Positions 46,536 through 59,927 are shown, numbered from the stretch's first letter. The stretch: DNA of 64,000 nt from Verrucomicrobiia bacterium (GCA_019694135.1 JAIBCM010000002.1:148143-212142), one strand, 5' to 3'. Numbers and translations are program-made. Notes: generated from the letters alone by a model not told the origin.

Positions 46536-49163
46536 TTATTCGCCTGGGGGATTTTCATTTCCTTCGGCGGCTTCCTCTTGGGATTGACTGATAACCGGAG
46601 CAATTGCCAAGAGTTTATCTTTAGTTTCTAAATTCACGAGTTTGACGCCCATTGTATTGCGTCCCGTTTCGCGAATATCTTTACAACGGATGCGAACCAT
46701 TTGACCTTTTTCTGTAATCAACATGATTTCGTCATCATCGACGACTGTTAAAGCGCCTACGACATTGCCTGTTTTCTCGCCTGTTTTCATTGTGATAACG
46801 CCTTTACCACCCCGCGATTGTAAGCGATAAGCTTCGAAAGCGGTGCGTTTACCGATTCCATTTTCACCTGCTACTAACAGAGTGGCTTGAGGGTTAACGA
46901 TGGCTAGTGCGACCACTTCGTCTTTATCCAACGTAATGCCCCGAACCCCTGTAGCAGGTCGACCCATGCTCCGCACATTTTCTTCGCTAAATCGAATGCT
47001 CATGCCTTGTTGCGTGATGAGTACTGCCTCATCATGACCGGATGTTAATCTTACTTCAATTAACGTGTCGTTGGATTCGATACCAATGGCGATAATACCA
47101 CCGCGTCGTGTATTGGCAAAAGCTTCCAAAGGAGTTTTTTTCACAGTGCCTAATTTGGTCGCAAAGAAAACAAACTGTTCTTGTTGCCAGGTTAAATCTT
47201 CGTTGTTAGCGCCGCGTTTCGATTCCACGCGCAAGAGAGCCACGATTTTTTCTGTTGGTTGCAATTCCAAAACATTTGCAATGCTACGACCTTTAGAAGC
47301 ACGACTGCCTTCGGGAATTTCGTGAACGCGCTCCACATACACGCGGCCTGTGTTGGTAAAAAACATGAGGTAGTCGTGAGTGCTAGCGGTAAAGAGGTGT
47401 TCGACAAAATCACCTGTTTCACCTTCCACATCGGCTTCGCGAGTGGTTAAGCCAATGACTCCCTTACCGCCGCGTCGCTGTGAGCGATAGCTGGAAATGG
47501 CAGTTCGTTTAATTAACCCTGCGTGCGTTAAAGTGATAATCATGCCTTCATTAGCAATCAAATCTTCAATCACCATTTCACCTTCGTCTGGAACAATTTG
47601 TGTGCGACGCGGTTCGGCATGTTTTGATTTAATTTCTTTTAATTCGGATTTGATAATGGAAAGAACACGCTCTTCTTTGGCTAAAATATCCGATAAATCT
47701 TCGATGGTTGCGATCAGTTCTTTATATTCATTATGAACCTTGTCCATTTCCATGCCCGTGAGTTGGTAGAGACGTAGTTCGAGAATAGCATCGACCTGTT
47801 GTTCGCTAATTTCGTAGCGGCCATTTTTTAATCGGTCATCACGACGAATTATAATGCCGAATTGTTCGATCTGTTTTCGAGTGAATTCATAACCCAATAA
47901 TTTGATGCGTGCCTCCTCGCGCGTTTTAGAGCTGCGAATGATGCGGATGAATTCATCTAAGTTTTTTAGTGCAATGAGGAAGCCTTCCACCGTTTCCGCG
48001 CGTTTTTCCGCTGCAGCCAAATCGAAACGAGTGCGACGGATCACAACTTCGCGTCGATGTTCAATGTAACAATTAATGAGTTCCTTGAGGTTAAGAACTT
48101 TTGGTTTTCTCTGGTCGATTGCCAGCATGTTTGCGCTAAAACTGCTTTCGAGTGAGGTCAGTTTATAAAGTTTGTTAATAACCACTTTAGTGGCCGCATC
48201 GCGTTTGAGTTCAATGACCACGCGCGTGTTTTCGTCGGATTCATCGCGAACCGCGCTGGCATCGGGAAGTTGTTTTTCAGAGATGGCTTCGGCAATTTTT
48301 TCCACTAAAACGGCGCGATTCACATTGAAAGGAATTTCATCAATGACGAGATTTTCCTTACCGCCTTTCAGTTCTTCGGTGTGAATTTTGCCTCTAACTT
48401 TGATGCTGCCTCGACCCGTATGAAAATAATTTTTGATGCCTTCCATGCCCAAAATGGAACAGCCCGTTGGAAAATCCGGACCTTTCACATATTTCATGAG
48501 TTGGGCGATGGTGATATTGGGATTATCAATTTGAGCGCAAATGCCATCAATAACTTCCCCTAAATTGTGAGGAGGAATATTGGTGGCCATGCCGACTGCA
48601 ATACCTGTTCCGCCGTTGACGAGTAAGTTAGGAAAAGCAGCAGGAAAAACCGTGGGTTCGGTGCGCGTTTCATCGTAATTGGGGATAAAGTCGACGGTGT
48701 CTTTATCCATGTCGTTGAGAAGAACTGAGCCTAGATGCGTCATGCGCGCTTCGGTATAACGCATGGCTGCTGGCGGATCGCCTTCGACCGAACCAAAATT
48801 ACCTTGTCCATCGACGAGCATGTGCCGCATAGCCCAAGGTTGAGCCATGTGCACTAGGGTGGGATAAATCACGGCTTCACCGTGAGGATGGTAATTACCC
48901 GAAGTGTCACCGCAAATTTTTGCGCATTTACGATGTTGTCGATTGGGAAATAAAGACAAATCGTGCATCGCATAGAGGATGCGGCGTTGTGAAGGTTTCA
49001 GACCGTCTCGCGCGTCGGGCAGTGCCCGGGAAACAATAACGGACATGGAATAATCTAGGAATGAACCTTTGATTTCTTCAGCGATATTAATTTTATCAAT
49101 TTTTTCGCCTTGGGCGAAAAGTGAAACTTGCGTGCTAATTTCCGGTTTATTTTCTTCAGCCAT
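46536..49163 (-). CDS. gyrA: DNA gyrase subunit A
   Basis: Breakage-reunion subunit, 875 aa. The catalytic Tyr lies in [10 protein letters not shown], the quinolone region is [17 protein letters not shown], and the C-terminal beta-pinwheel contains the GyrA box QRRGGKG, which separates gyrase from topoisomerase IV. In the quinolone pocket the residue after [11 protein letters not shown] is Glu-Ala where many bacteria have Asp/Ser-Ala, so natural sensitivity may differ; that is speculative. It lies 2 bp after gyrB. Confidence 0.98.
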   Translation of the reverse strand: MAEENKPEISTQVSLFAQGEKIDKINIAEEIKGSFLDYSMSVIVSRALPDARDGLKPSQRRILYAMHDLSLFPNRQHRKCAKICGDTSGNYHPHGEAVIYPTLVHMAQPWAMRHMLVDGQGNFGSVEGDPPAAMRYTEARMTHLGSVLLNDMDKDTVDFIPNYDETRTEPTVFPAAFPNLLVNGGTGIAVGMATNIPPHNLGEVIDGICAQIDNPNITIAQLMKYVKGPDFPTGCSILGMEGIKNYFHTGRGSIKVRGKIHTEELKGGKENLVIDEIPFNVNRAVLVEKIAEAISEKQLPDASAVRDESDENTRVVIELKRDAATKVVINKLYKLTSLESSFSANMLAIDQRKPKVLNLKELINCYIEHRREVVIRRTRFDLAAAEKRAETVEGFLIALKNLDEFIRIIRSSKTREEARIKLLGYEFTRKQIEQFGIIIRRDDRLKNGRYEISEQQVDAILELRLYQLTGMEMDKVHNEYKELIATIEDLSDILAKEERVLSIIKSELKEIKSKHAEPRRTQIVPDEGEMVIEDLIANEGMIITLTHAGLIKRTAISSYRSQRRGGKGVIGLTTREADVEGETGDFVEHLFTASTHDYLMFFTNTGRVYVERVHEIPEGSRASKGRSIANVLELQPTEKIVALLRVESKRGANNEDLTWQQEQFVFFATKLGTVKKTPLEAFANTRRGGIIAIGIESNDTLIEVRLTSGHDEAVLITQQGMSIRFSEENVRSMGRPATGVRGITLDKDEVVALAIVNPQATLLVAGENGIGKRTAFEAYRLQSRGGKGVITMKTGEKTGNVVGALTVVDDDEIMLITEKGQMVRIRCKDIRETGRNTMGVKLVNLETKDKLLAIAPVISQSQEEAAEGNENPPGE

Positions 49164-49165
49164 AA

Positions 49166-51670
<2,505 letters not shown>

Positions 51671-51799
51671 TTATTTGTCGAGGGGAAATTGATAGTTTTT
51701 CAAAATAAAAGGAAAGTGATATATTTATATTTATCTGGCTTCCGAAGAAAGACCCTGCTAACTCAAACGGCTTCTTTTTTAAGTGAGATTTAAAGTGGT

Positions 51800-53629
51800 A
51801 TGAAAAATATTAGAAATATTGCAATTATTGCGCACGTTGACCATGGCAAGACGACCTTGGTTGATGAGCTTTTGAGTCAATCCGGAACGTTTCGGGAAAA
51901 TCAACATGTAGAAGAGCGGGTGATGGACTCGATGGATCTGGAGCGGGAGAAAGGGATTACGATTAAAGCGAAAAACGCTTCGTTCCATTGGAAGGATTAC
52001 ATGATTAATATTGTGGACACACCGGGTCATGCTGATTTCGGTGGTGAGGTGGAGCGAATCATGCAAATGGTGGACGGCGTTTTGTTGGTGGTCGACGCGT
52101 GGGAGGGGCCACAGGCGCAAACGCGGTTTGTATTAAGAAAAGCGTTGGAAGCCGGAATTAAACCGATTGTAGTGATTAATAAGGTAGACCGTGAAAATGC
52201 AAATCCGAATCAAGTTTTGGATCGTGTGTTCGATTTGTTTGTGGAGCTTAATGCGAATGATGCACAGTTGGATTTTCCGATTGTTTATGCTTCGGGTCGG
52301 GATGGTTACGCGGTAAAAGAGTGGAAAGGGGAGTTGACCGATGAAATTCGTAAGGCGGGTATGACCGCTTTGTTTGAAGCGATTGTGCAAAAAGTGCCGC
52401 CTCCTCAGGTTGATGATGCCGCGCATTTTCAAATGGCGGTGGCTAATCTGGATTATAGCGATTTTTTAGGAAGAATTTGTTATGGAAAAATTTTAGGTGG
52501 TCGGGTGAATGTGGGCGATCCTGTGATATGCATTCACCGTGATGGTAAGCGTGAGCGATCGAAGGTGACAGCTATATTTTCCTATGAAGGACTTAAGAAA
52601 GTGGAAATTGAACATGCTTCGGCCGGAAATATTGTGGGGTTGGCCGGGTTTGAAGATGTGTTTATTGGAGAGACTATAACCGATCGCGAAGATCGTGAGC
52701 CGTTGCCTTTTGTAGAAATCGATCCGCCCACCATTAAAATGCAGTTTGTTGTGAATGATTCTCCTTTGGCAGGTAAAGATGGGAAATTTTTGACAGCTCG
52801 ACATATTAAAGAACGTTTGGTTCGCGAAGCGCGAACGAATGTTGGAATTGCTATCGCTGACACCGAAGTCGCGGGTGTTTTTGAAGTGAGCGCTCGAGGA
52901 GAAATGCAGATTGCTATTATTGTCGAGCAAATGCGTCGTGAAGGGTATGAGGTGATGGTGTCGCGGCCTGAAGTGATTTTTCAAAAAGATGAGGCGGGCA
53001 ATCGTTTGGAGCCTTTCGAAACATTATATGTGGAAGTGGGCCAGGATTATTTAGGAGGAGTGCTACAGAACTTGGCTGGTCGTAAGGGCGAAATTTTGAA
53101 TATGACGCATCAAACGAATTTGGTGATGATTGAAGCGTCTATTCCTACCCGTGGTTTGATTGGTTTTGAAACTGATTTGTTGAATTTGACGAAGGGCACC
53201 GGTGTGATGAGCCATCTTTTTCGCAAATATGCGCCTTACCAAGGAGAGATTGCGACGCGTCAAAATGGTGTGTTAGTGGCGATGGAGGCAGGGTTAACGA
53301 CGAGTTATGCTTTGGATATGTTGAGCGAGCGCGGCATTCTTTTTGTGGGTCCAGGCGAGGAGGTTTATGCCGGCATGATTGTGGGGCAGAATGCGCGTAA
53401 TGAAGATATTATTGTGAACCCTTGCAAATCGAAACATTTGACGAATATGCGCTCGCAAGGGGATGGAAAAGGTGTGCAACTTGCGCCCCCTTTAAAAATG
53501 AGTTTGGAGCGATCACTGGAATATATTGCGCCCGACGAATTTGTGGAAGCCACGCCAACTCAATTGCGTTTGAGAAAGCGGATTTTAGATCATAACAAAC
53601 GAAAACGAGCTGAACAGCAGGCGGGTTAG
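51800..53629 (+). CDS. typA: Translational GTPase TypA/BipA
   Basis: A ribosome-binding GTPase that helps 50S assembly, especially in the cold or under stress. 609 aa. G1 is [14 protein letters not shown], the effector G2 region lies in [14 protein letters not shown]3 is [15 protein letters not shown]4 is NKVDRENA, and the C-terminal EF-G-like and TypA-specific domains include [16 protein letters not shown]. It is separated from gyrB by about 150 bp of AT-rich DNA that should hold the divergent promoters. Confidence 0.97.
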   Translation: MKNIRNIAIIAHVDHGKTTLVDELLSQSGTFRENQHVEERVMDSMDLEREKGITIKAKNASFHWKDYMINIVDTPGHADFGGEVERIMQMVDGVLLVVDAWEGPQAQTRFVLRKALEAGIKPIVVINKVDRENANPNQVLDRVFDLFVELNANDAQLDFPIVYASGRDGYAVKEWKGELTDEIRKAGMTALFEAIVQKVPPPQVDDAAHFQMAVANLDYSDFLGRICYGKILGGRVNVGDPVICIHRDGKRERSKVTAIFSYEGLKKVEIEHASAGNIVGLAGFEDVFIGETITDREDREPLPFVEIDPPTIKMQFVVNDSPLAGKDGKFLTARHIKERLVREARTNVGIAIADTEVAGVFEVSARGEMQIAIIVEQMRREGYEVMVSRPEVIFQKDEAGNRLEPFETLYVEVGQDYLGGVLQNLAGRKGEILNMTHQTNLVMIEASIPTRGLIGFETDLLNLTKGTGVMSHLFRKYAPYQGEIATRQNGVLVAMEAGLTTSYALDMLSERGILFVGPGEEVYAGMIVGQNARNEDIIVNPCKSKHLTNMRSQGDGKGVQLAPPLKMSLERSLEYIAPDEFVEATPTQLRLRKRILDHNKRKRAEQQAG

Positions 53630-53632
53630 ATT

Positions 53633-54172
53633 ATGTTAACACTTATTTCAGGAACGAATCGTCCGGGGAGCAATACGCGTCGGGTTACTAACATTCTGGA
53701 GCGCATTTACACCGAAGAAAAAGCGGAGTTTGAAGTTTTAGATTTAGCACAGTTACCGTCTGAAATTTTTTCGCCGCTTTCTTATGCGGAAAAACCCAAA
53801 GCGTTTGAGCATTTTTCGAAAACGATTTTGAATTCGAAGGGGCTTGTGATTATTACTCCTGAATATAACGGGAGTGTGCCGGGCATTTTAAAATATTTTA
53901 TTGATATGTTAAAGTTTCCGGAGAGTTTTGAGCAAAGGCCAGTGTGCTTTATTGGATTGGCGGCTGGCATGTGGGGTGCGCTTCGGCCAGTAGAACAGTT
54001 GGAGCTTATTTTTGGTTATCGTAATGCGTTTATTTATCCCGATCGGGTTTTTATGCCGCGAATTAATGATCTTTTAGATGCAAAAGGTGAGTTTAAAGAT
54101 GAAGAAATTCCTAATCGTTTACGAGCACAGGCTAGAGGATTTATTGAGTTTGTGAGGAAGTTAAAAGGTTAG
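53633..54172 (+). CDS. NADPH-dependent FMN reductase-family protein
   Basis: A 179-aa flavodoxin-like flavoprotein. The phosphate loop is SGTNRPGSNTRRV, and the isoalloxazine-contact motif is ITPEYNGSVPGILKYFIDML (P-E-Y-N-G-S), followed by AAGMWGALRPVEQL. This fits the ArsH/ChrR/azoreductase-like family that reduces FMN, quinones or chromate. The substrate is not predictable. It starts 3 bp after typA, so it is probably cotranscribed. Confidence 0.88.
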   Translation: MLTLISGTNRPGSNTRRVTNILERIYTEEKAEFEVLDLAQLPSEIFSPLSYAEKPKAFEHFSKTILNSKGLVIITPEYNGSVPGILKYFIDMLKFPESFEQRPVCFIGLAAGMWGALRPVEQLELIFGYRNAFIYPDRVFMPRINDLLDAKGEFKDEEIPNRLRAQARGFIEFVRKLKG

Positions 54173-54195
54173 TTTGTGGACTGAGCGATTAGCTT

Positions 54196-54210
54196 TTAGC
54201 TAACAGCTAA
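54196..54210. terminator. Small hairpin between convergent genes
   Basis: TTAGCT-AAC-AGCTAA is a perfect 6-bp stem lying between the stops of the FMN reductase (54172) and pyk (54214) genes, with a short TTTAAA to the right. A weak bidirectional terminator is possible. Confidence 0.35.
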
Positions 54211-54213
54211 TGG

Positions 54214-55620
54214 CTAGTTTAAAGTATGCAGTTGAACGGAATTGATGACTTCTTCGCCAGCTAAGATGTCAGAAATCACGACAAGTTTTGAGCCGAGCGG
54301 TAGATTTTGGTGCTGTTTGAGCCACTGAAGAGCGGTGGCAATGGTGTCCTCCAATTTTTCGGGAAAAGTGAGATGAATGGGAATGACACCGTAATAAAGA
54401 CAGAGTCGATGCATGAGTTTTTCGTCGGGTGTAAAAGCAAAAATGGGGGTGTAACGAGGGCGCAGGGCAGAGGCGATAGAGGCGATGCGTCCTCCGCGTG
54501 TAAAAACGACTAAAGCATCAGCGCGTAGATTGTTAGCAAGATGAATCGCCGAATTGACAACGGATTCGCGGGGTTGGCTCAGATGAATGGTATCGGCGAA
54601 ATTAGCGCCTCCGCTTATTTCTGTTCTGTATGCGATACGATCCATGACTTCGATGCATTTTTTCGGGTAGCGACCGACCGAGGTTTCGCCAGATAACATG
54701 ATGGCATCGGCTTGTTCGTAAACGGCATTGGCAACATCGGTGACTTCGGCGCGTGTGGGCAACGGATTTTGAATCATGCTTTCTAGCATGTGAGTGGCCA
54801 CAATGACGGGCTTCATAGTTTGAATACTTTTTTTGACGATGCGACGTTGGATGATGGGCAGTTCTTCGTAGGGGCATTCGATGCCGAGATCGCCGCGCGC
54901 GACCATGATGGCATCGGCAGTTTCTACGATGCTATCAAGGTTGGAAATGGCGGATTGATCTTCGATTTTTGCTACGATGCGAATGGGGTGAGAGGTTTTT
55001 GAAGTGATAAGATTTCGCAGTTGCAGGATGTCGTTAGCTTCGCGAACAAAGGAAAGCGCAACAAAATCGAATTGCAGATCAATGGCAATTTGCACATCAG
55101 CAATATCTTTTTCGGTTAAAGCGGGTAGGTTGATGTGAACGCCGGGTAGATTGATGTGTCGCCGACTTGTCAAAGTGCCTGGGGTTAAAACTTCGCAACG
55201 GAGTCGATTGGTTTCTTTAGATAAGACTTTCATATGAATGACGCCATTATCAACTAGTACGACGTCGCCGATTCGAATGTCGTTGACTAAATTATCGTAA
55301 TTCACATCAACCGATCGTTCTTCTGGGCTGGTTTCTCCTCGCACGGTAAAGGTAAAGATATCGCCAACTTTGAGGTGAAGGTTAGTGTCGAGATCGCCCG
55401 TGCGAATAGCGGGGCCTTGGGTGTCGAGAAGAAGACCAATAGGGCGATTCAGTTTTTCGCTGATTTGTCGAACGTCGCTAGCGATTTTTTTAACCCAATC
55501 ATGTTGGGCGTGGGACATATTAAAGCGAAAAAGATTTACCCCGCTTTGGATGAGTTGAGTTAGGATTTCAGGAGTTTCTGTGGCAGGGCCGAGGGTGGCA
55601 ATAATTTTAGTTCTACGCAT
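54214..55620 (-). CDS. pyk: Pyruvate kinase
   Basis: Final glycolytic step, phosphoenolpyruvate plus ADP to pyruvate plus ATP. 468 aa, without the extra C-terminal PEP-utilising domain seen in Bacilli. Signatures: MRRTKIIATLGPAT-type start, FRFNMSHA, the substrate-binding IVAKIEDQSA, VARGDLGIE, and ATHMLESMIQNPLPTRAEVTDVANAV. The C-terminal allosteric domain (ALVVFTRGGRIASIASALRP) is present. It is a single gene, convergent with the FMN reductase gene. Confidence 0.97.
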   Translation of the reverse strand: MRRTKIIATLGPATETPEILTQLIQSGVNLFRFNMSHAQHDWVKKIASDVRQISEKLNRPIGLLLDTQGPAIRTGDLDTNLHLKVGDIFTFTVRGETSPEERSVDVNYDNLVNDIRIGDVVLVDNGVIHMKVLSKETNRLRCEVLTPGTLTSRRHINLPGVHINLPALTEKDIADVQIAIDLQFDFVALSFVREANDILQLRNLITSKTSHPIRIVAKIEDQSAISNLDSIVETADAIMVARGDLGIECPYEELPIIQRRIVKKSIQTMKPVIVATHMLESMIQNPLPTRAEVTDVANAVYEQADAIMLSGETSVGRYPKKCIEVMDRIAYRTEISGGANFADTIHLSQPRESVVNSAIHLANNLRADALVVFTRGGRIASIASALRPRYTPIFAFTPDEKLMHRLCLYYGVIPIHLTFPEKLEDTIATALQWLKQHQNLPLGSKLVVISDILAGEEVINSVQLHTLN

Positions 55621-55714
55621 GATTTTTTAAGAGATTGCTTCTCTTGTGGCGTAGAAAAGAAATGAAATCAAGACTGTAGTCTATGCAGTTTTAAGCTGAT
55701 AAAAACAGCACTGA

Positions 55715-56047
55715 TCATGCTGCTGCCAAAAGCTCGGGTTGAGCTTTGGCAGAAGTGATGTAACGCGAAGCGATTTTGATATTTTTTTGTAAGGCTGGTG
55801 ATTGCTCATGAAAAAAGAGCGTGATATCAAAAACGGGATCGATGTCATTTTTTTGGCAACCGACAACAATGCCTTTCAAGTCAACTTGCTCTTGGGGAAG
55901 CTCTACCGTAACAACGACTTCGGAATAGAGGTTGAATGGGCAATGACTTGTGAAACAGATGCCTTTAGAGTCGAGAATGAAGTCTCGATAATCTAAGGTA
56001 ATTTCATTAGCAAAATTTAAACCATCATGTTGGGAATAGTTATTCAT
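55715..56047 (-). CDS. PilZ-like small protein
   Basis: 110 aa. The LDSKGICFTSHCPFNLYSEVVVTVELP segment has the D-x-S-x-x-G-I pattern and strand order of PilZ domains, and VDLKGIVVGCQK is the following barrel strand. The N-terminal RxxxR motif that PilZ needs to bind c-di-GMP is not evident, so it may be a non-binding PilZ or a different small barrel. The gene stands between pyk and fabH on the minus strand with AT-rich flanks and is likely transcribed alone. Confidence 0.5.
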   Translation of the reverse strand: MNNYSQHDGLNFANEITLDYRDFILDSKGICFTSHCPFNLYSEVVVTVELPQEQVDLKGIVVGCQKNDIDPVFDITLFFHEQSPALQKNIKIASRYITSAKAQPELLAAA

Positions 56048-56137
56048 AGGGATAATTTATTATAAGAAAAACTATCCATAATTGTTCACTTGTCAAATAG
56101 AAAAAATTAAATTTTTAAAAATTTTTCTAAATTAACT

Positions 56138-57136
56138 CTAAATAGACAAAATTGTGCATGCCCAAGTCAATCCGCCACCAAAGGCAACAAGGAGAATTTT
56201 ATCACCTGTTTTGAACTTTTTCATAGGTAAAATCTGGTCCAAGGCTAAGGGGATGCTAGCTGAAGAGGTGTTTCCATAATACTGAATGTTGACATGGAAT
56301 TTTTCTATTGGGAGGTTAAGTTTTTCTGCAATAGCTTGGATAATTCTAATATTAGCTTGATGAGGGATAACGTATGAAATGTCAGACAAGCTTAAATTAG
56401 CTTTTGTTAAGGTGGTTTTGATCGCTTCGACCATGGTGTTGATGGCGATTTTGAAAACTTCTCGACCGCTCATTTGCATGTAGTTTAAGCCTTGTTGGAG
56501 GGTTTCAATGGTGGTGGGGCATTGTGTGCCTCCAGCTGGGAGCTTCAGAATTTCGCTCTGTCTACCATCGGACCAAAGTTGATTGATTAGGATGTTTGCA
56601 AAGCCGGGTTGGTTTTGCAGGATGACAGCTCCTGCGGCATCGCCAAAGAGAACGCAGGTGTTACGATCATTCCAGTTGGTAATGGAAGAAAGTTTTTCCG
56701 AGCCAACAATGAGAATGGTGCGGTAGGCTTGGGTTTGAATAAATTGTTGTGCTATGGCCAAGCAATAGAGAAATCCGGAACAGGCAGCAGTAATATCAAA
56801 GGCTGCAGCACGCGTGGCGCCGATTTTTTTCTGAATCCAGCAGGCAGTAGAAGGAAAAGGCATATCGGGAGTGGCCGTAGCAACAATGATAAGATCGATT
56901 TCTTCCGGTTTAACATTTGCTTTTTCCATAGCACGTTGTGCGGCGATCGTGCCCATATCGGAGGTGCATTCATCAGGTTCGGCAATATGACGCTCTTGAA
57001 TACCGGTGCGCTCGACGATCCAAGCATTGGTGGTGTCGACCATTTTTTCTAAATCAAAGTTCGTTAAAACTTTTTTAGGCGCGTAAGAGCCGAAGCCTGT
57101 AATAGAGACGGTTGGTAAGGAGGGCACAGTGTTCAT
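56138..57136 (-). CDS. fabH: 3-oxoacyl-ACP synthase III (KAS III)
   Basis: Condenses acetyl-CoA with malonyl-ACP to start fatty-acid synthesis. 332 aa of thiolase fold. The catalytic triad is Cys119 (DITAACSGFLY), His in VIPHQANIRI and Asn in YYGNTSSASIP; the GFGSYAPKKVLTN opening and GGGLTWA ending are standard. It overlaps plsX by 4 bp, in the widely conserved rpmF-plsX-fabH cluster. Confidence 0.97.
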   Translation of the reverse strand: MNTVPSLPTVSITGFGSYAPKKVLTNFDLEKMVDTTNAWIVERTGIQERHIAEPDECTSDMGTIAAQRAMEKANVKPEEIDLIIVATATPDMPFPSTACWIQKKIGATRAAAFDITAACSGFLYCLAIAQQFIQTQAYRTILIVGSEKLSSITNWNDRNTCVLFGDAAGAVILQNQPGFANILINQLWSDGRQSEILKLPAGGTQCPTTIETLQQGLNYMQMSGREVFKIAINTMVEAIKTTLTKANLSLSDISYVIPHQANIRIIQAIAEKLNLPIEKFHVNIQYYGNTSSASIPLALDQILPMKKFKTGDKILLVAFGGGLTWACTILSI

Positions 57137-58143
57137 GAAAAGAGTGGAGCAGCTTGAGCTATGGCTTGAATGATATGAGGGTTAAGATTGTGTTGGATGG
57201 ATTCGGTGGCAACACGAATAGCATTTTCAATTGCGCGCGGAGTGGAGCTGCCGTGGGCAATGATGCAGATGCCATTGACGCCTAAAAGTGGTGAGCCTCC
57301 AAACTCTTCGTAGTTCGTTTTCTTTTTTATGGTTTTGAAAGCGTTTTGCGCCATGAGCGCGCCAAATTTTCGGATCGGCGATTTCATGAGTTCATGTTTT
57401 AGCCAATGCAACATTGCACTGGCAATACTTTCACATGTTTTCAAAACGACATTGCCCACGAAGCCGTCGGTGACGACAACTTCGACAGGGTTTTCAAATA
57501 GGTCATGGCCTTCGATATTGCCGCGAAAATTGATCGGTAGCGAGTTGAGAAGTTTAAAGGTTTCCTTGGTAAGTTCGTTACCTTTGATGTCTTCGGTTCC
57601 GATACTCATGAGGCCAACGCTAGGATTGGAAAATCCTAAAACATGTTTGGAGTAAAGTGAGCCCATGATGGCGTATTGGCCGAGGTGAATGGGTTTAGCG
57701 TCGATGTTGGCTCCGGCATCGATAAGAACGAAAAGGTTGGTTTCTGTGGGCATGACGGTAGCGATGCCGGGTCGTTCGACTCCTGGTAAAGTGCGTAGTT
57801 TAATGGTGGTGGCAGCGACGGCAGCACCGGTGTGTCCTGCGGAAACCACCGCGTCGGCTTGTCCCTTGGCTACCAGTTCCACAGCGCGACTGATGGAGGA
57901 ATCTTTTTTTCTTCGAACCGCGTCGATGGCGGAATCGTTCATGGCTACGACCTGTGTGGCATGAATGAATTGTATGGGTTCAGGGATTTTTCCGTGTTTT
58001 TGGACTTCGTTTCGGAGCTGTGTTTCATCGCCAACGAGGTAAAGCGTTTCGATGGCGGGAAATCTTTTTAATGCAGCTAAAGCGCCTAAAACCGGATTTT
58101 GAGGCGCAAAATCGCCGCCCATTCCATCGAGGGCTATTTTCAT
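57133..58143 (-). CDS. plsX: Phosphate acyltransferase PlsX
   Basis: Makes acyl-phosphate from acyl-ACP for phospholipid synthesis at the membrane surface. 336 aa. The N-terminal IALDGMGGDFAP, the SAGHTGA motif, ERPGIATVMPT, LIDAGANID and GFVGNVVLKTCE blocks are all present. It lies between rpmF (21 bp) and fabH (4-bp overlap). Confidence 0.97.
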   Translation of the reverse strand: MKIALDGMGGDFAPQNPVLGALAALKRFPAIETLYLVGDETQLRNEVQKHGKIPEPIQFIHATQVVAMNDSAIDAVRRKKDSSISRAVELVAKGQADAVVSAGHTGAAVAATTIKLRTLPGVERPGIATVMPTETNLFVLIDAGANIDAKPIHLGQYAIMGSLYSKHVLGFSNPSVGLMSIGTEDIKGNELTKETFKLLNSLPINFRGNIEGHDLFENPVEVVVTDGFVGNVVLKTCESIASAMLHWLKHELMKSPIRKFGALMAQNAFKTIKKKTNYEEFGGSPLLGVNGICIIAHGSSTPRAIENAIRVATESIQHNLNPHIIQAIAQAAPLFS

Positions 58144-58164
58144 GGTGGGAGATTAGTTTTGAGA

Positions 58165-58347
58165 TTAAGCTGCTTCGACAGTCAAAACCTGGCGTCCCGC
58201 GTAATAGCCGCAGGAAGGGCAGGCATGATGAGGCAGAGTGCGACTGCCGCATTGTGAGCAAGTGACTAATTTTGGTGCGTGCCAGCGGATGGCTGCTTTG
58301 TGACTGCGCATGCGAGCTTTGGATCGTCTACGTTTTGGAACTCCCAT
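58165..58347 (-). CDS. rpmF: 50S ribosomal protein L32
   Basis: 60 aa. The start MGVPKRRRSKARMRSHKA is typical. A zinc ribbon is formed by CSQC and CPSC (four cysteines), so this is the zinc-binding form. It lies 6 bp after the yceD-like gene, as in many bacteria where L32 and YceD (DUF177) are cotranscribed. Confidence 0.96.
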   Translation of the reverse strand: MGVPKRRRSKARMRSHKAAIRWHAPKLVTCSQCGSRTLPHHACPSCGYYAGRQVLTVEAA

Positions 58348-58353
58348 AACTTC

Positions 58354-58845
58354 CTAATCTTTCTTCTTTAATTTATCCAGTTTCGACCATTCGTTACTTA
58401 AGGGAGGCGAGGCTTCGGTCGATTGCCACACCGCTTTCCAATTTTTACCGGTCACTGGACAACGGCCTTCTGCATCCAACTCACATTTGGGGTAGGATGG
58501 AATGGCAAGGAGAATGTCTTCCTTAAGAAAATTCGTCAAGTCGATTGTATCCTGCTTTTTAGGTGCCAGCACTGTGAAATCGTTAATTTTTAAGTTGATA
58601 GGAAGATCCGCTAGGCATCGCGAGCAAGGAGCCTGACCGGAAAGTTGCAAGCTGCCATGCACTAACACTTCGTCTTTTTCAAAGCTAACGTTTAAATGAT
58701 ACGATAAAGGTGTTGTGGGATGAAATTCGGGAATCTCGAGAAGATCAGAACTCAGTTGACCTTCGACAACATCGCCCGATTGCAAATAATGCAAATGCAA
58801 AACTAAGACATGCGGTGAAGAAGCAGAGGAAGAGGAAGGTTTCAC
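58354..58845 (-). CDS. DUF177 (YceD) family protein
   Basis: 163 aa. The pattern CSRCLADLPINLKI with two cysteines, then DLTNFLKEDILLAIPSYPKCELDAEGRCP with another pair, is the DUF177/YceD hallmark. These proteins are linked to 23S rRNA accumulation (YceD/DUF177 and RpmF pairing). The N-terminus is variable. A Lys/Asp-rich tail of about 15 residues ends it. It is 6 bp before rpmF. Confidence 0.88.
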   Translation of the reverse strand: MKPSSSSASSPHVLVLHLHYLQSGDVVEGQLSSDLLEIPEFHPTTPLSYHLNVSFEKDEVLVHGSLQLSGQAPCSRCLADLPINLKINDFTVLAPKKQDTIDLTNFLKEDILLAIPSYPKCELDAEGRCPVTGKNWKAVWQSTEASPPLSNEWSKLDKLKKKD

Positions 58846-58857
58846 GGTTCATTTATA

Positions 58858-59364
58858 TTATAAATTAAATTTCGCTTTTAAACAACGTTCCACATTTTTG
58901 GGCACAAGTGAAGAAACATCGCCGCCGAGCTTGGCCGTTTCTTTAATAAGCGAGGAGCTAATGCAAATAAAATTGTCTTTAGGCGTCAAAAAAACTGTTT
59001 CAATATCGGGAGCGAGTTTGCGATTGAGAAGTGCGAGTTGGAATTCAAACTCGAAATCCGCTACCGCTCGCAAGCCTCGCACGATCGCATGGGCCTGACG
59101 CGATTTGGCAAAATTGACCAACAACCCTTCAAACGTGGCCACTTCCACCCGTTCGCCCAAATTAGCCATAGCCTCCAGAGCCATCGCTTTGCGTTCCTCC
59201 AAAGTAAAAAGCGGTTTTTTGGGTTCATTGGGGGCAATGGCAAAGATAACCTTTTCAAACAGATGCAGTGCACGCTCTAAAACGTCCAAATGCCCATTGG
59301 TAATGGGATCAAAACTGCCGGGATAAATAGCAATGGAAGAGGAGGGTTTCACAAAGTTAATCAA
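58858..59364 (-). CDS. coaD: Phosphopantetheine adenylyltransferase
   Basis: Adenylates 4'-phosphopantetheine in coenzyme A synthesis. 168 aa. It has the nucleotidyltransferase motif YPGSFDPITNGHLDVLERA, and RGLRAVADFEFEFQLALLNRKL and the C-terminal ISSSLIKETA motif are conserved. The start at 59364 leaves about 10 extra residues before the first strand; a later start is possible. It is the head of the coaD-yceD-rpmF-plsX-fabH run. Confidence 0.95.
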   Translation of the reverse strand: MINFVKPSSSIAIYPGSFDPITNGHLDVLERALHLFEKVIFAIAPNEPKKPLFTLEERKAMALEAMANLGERVEVATFEGLLVNFAKSRQAHAIVRGLRAVADFEFEFQLALLNRKLAPDIETVFLTPKDNFICISSSLIKETAKLGGDVSSLVPKNVERCLKAKFNL

Positions 59365-59485
59365 TAGGTTTGTTAGATAAGCTATAGAAACTAAGAAAAA
59401 AGGACAAGCTCTTAGCCCGTCGACTTATAGCTTATTAACCAAATGAACTTTGGGTTTTCTGTAGCTGAATCGGTAGCCTTATGAG

Positions 59486-59806
59486 TTATTTGATGGCAGC
59501 TGAATCTTGAACTTTTCCTAGATTTTCCATGATTCGCAATGCTTGGATAATTGTTTGGTCTATATCTAGAAAAGCCCGATTGGTAATAGCTTTTAATTTT
59601 GTGGCTTCTTCTACGAGATCGTTCTGACTTAATAATTTTTTGTTATAATTTTCGATTGCTGTTTTAAGTTCGTTAAAACTACATTTGCGAACAGCTTCCG
59701 CTGAATGAGATGCCCTTGTTATTAAGCTTCGAATACCGCGGCTTAAACGAGCCATTTTTCCTAAAGTGGTGATATTGTGGACGAATTTACGGAGCCATTT
59801 AATCAT
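59486..59806 (-). CDS. Small helical protein of the coiled-coil array (106 aa), unknown function
   Basis: Not recognised. The basic amphipathic N-terminus (MIKWLRKFVHNI, then LGKMARLSRGIRSLITRA) resembles the N-termini of the genes at 60242 and 31599. The rest is a helical heptad region (LKTAIENYNKKLLSQNDLVEEATKLKAI) ending in a short helix. It has neither the Pro/His block nor the WGIG tail. A near-consensus -35 box (TTGACA) lies upstream at 59879-59884. It is the last gene of the minus-strand array. Confidence 0.55.
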   Translation of the reverse strand: MIKWLRKFVHNITTLGKMARLSRGIRSLITRASHSAEAVRKCSFNELKTAIENYNKKLLSQNDLVEEATKLKAITNRAFLDIDQTIIQALRIMENLGKVQDSAAIK

Positions 59807-59855
59807 AAATAATATTTATTATTTTAAATTATGAATAAATAAAGATCGAGAATAA

Positions 59856-59884
59856 AATTTTAGATTTTGTTAGCATTTTGTCAA
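59856..59884 (-). promoter_or_regulatory. Putative promoter of the 106-aa gene
   Basis: -35 TTGACA read on the minus strand (59879-59884), 17-bp spacer, weak -10 AAAATT (59856-59861), then 49 bp of AT-rich leader. The -35 is perfect and the -10 poor. Confidence 0.35.
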
Positions 59885-59927
59885 ATTGGAGGATGAATGG
59901 TTCCAATATAGATAAATTTAAAGACAT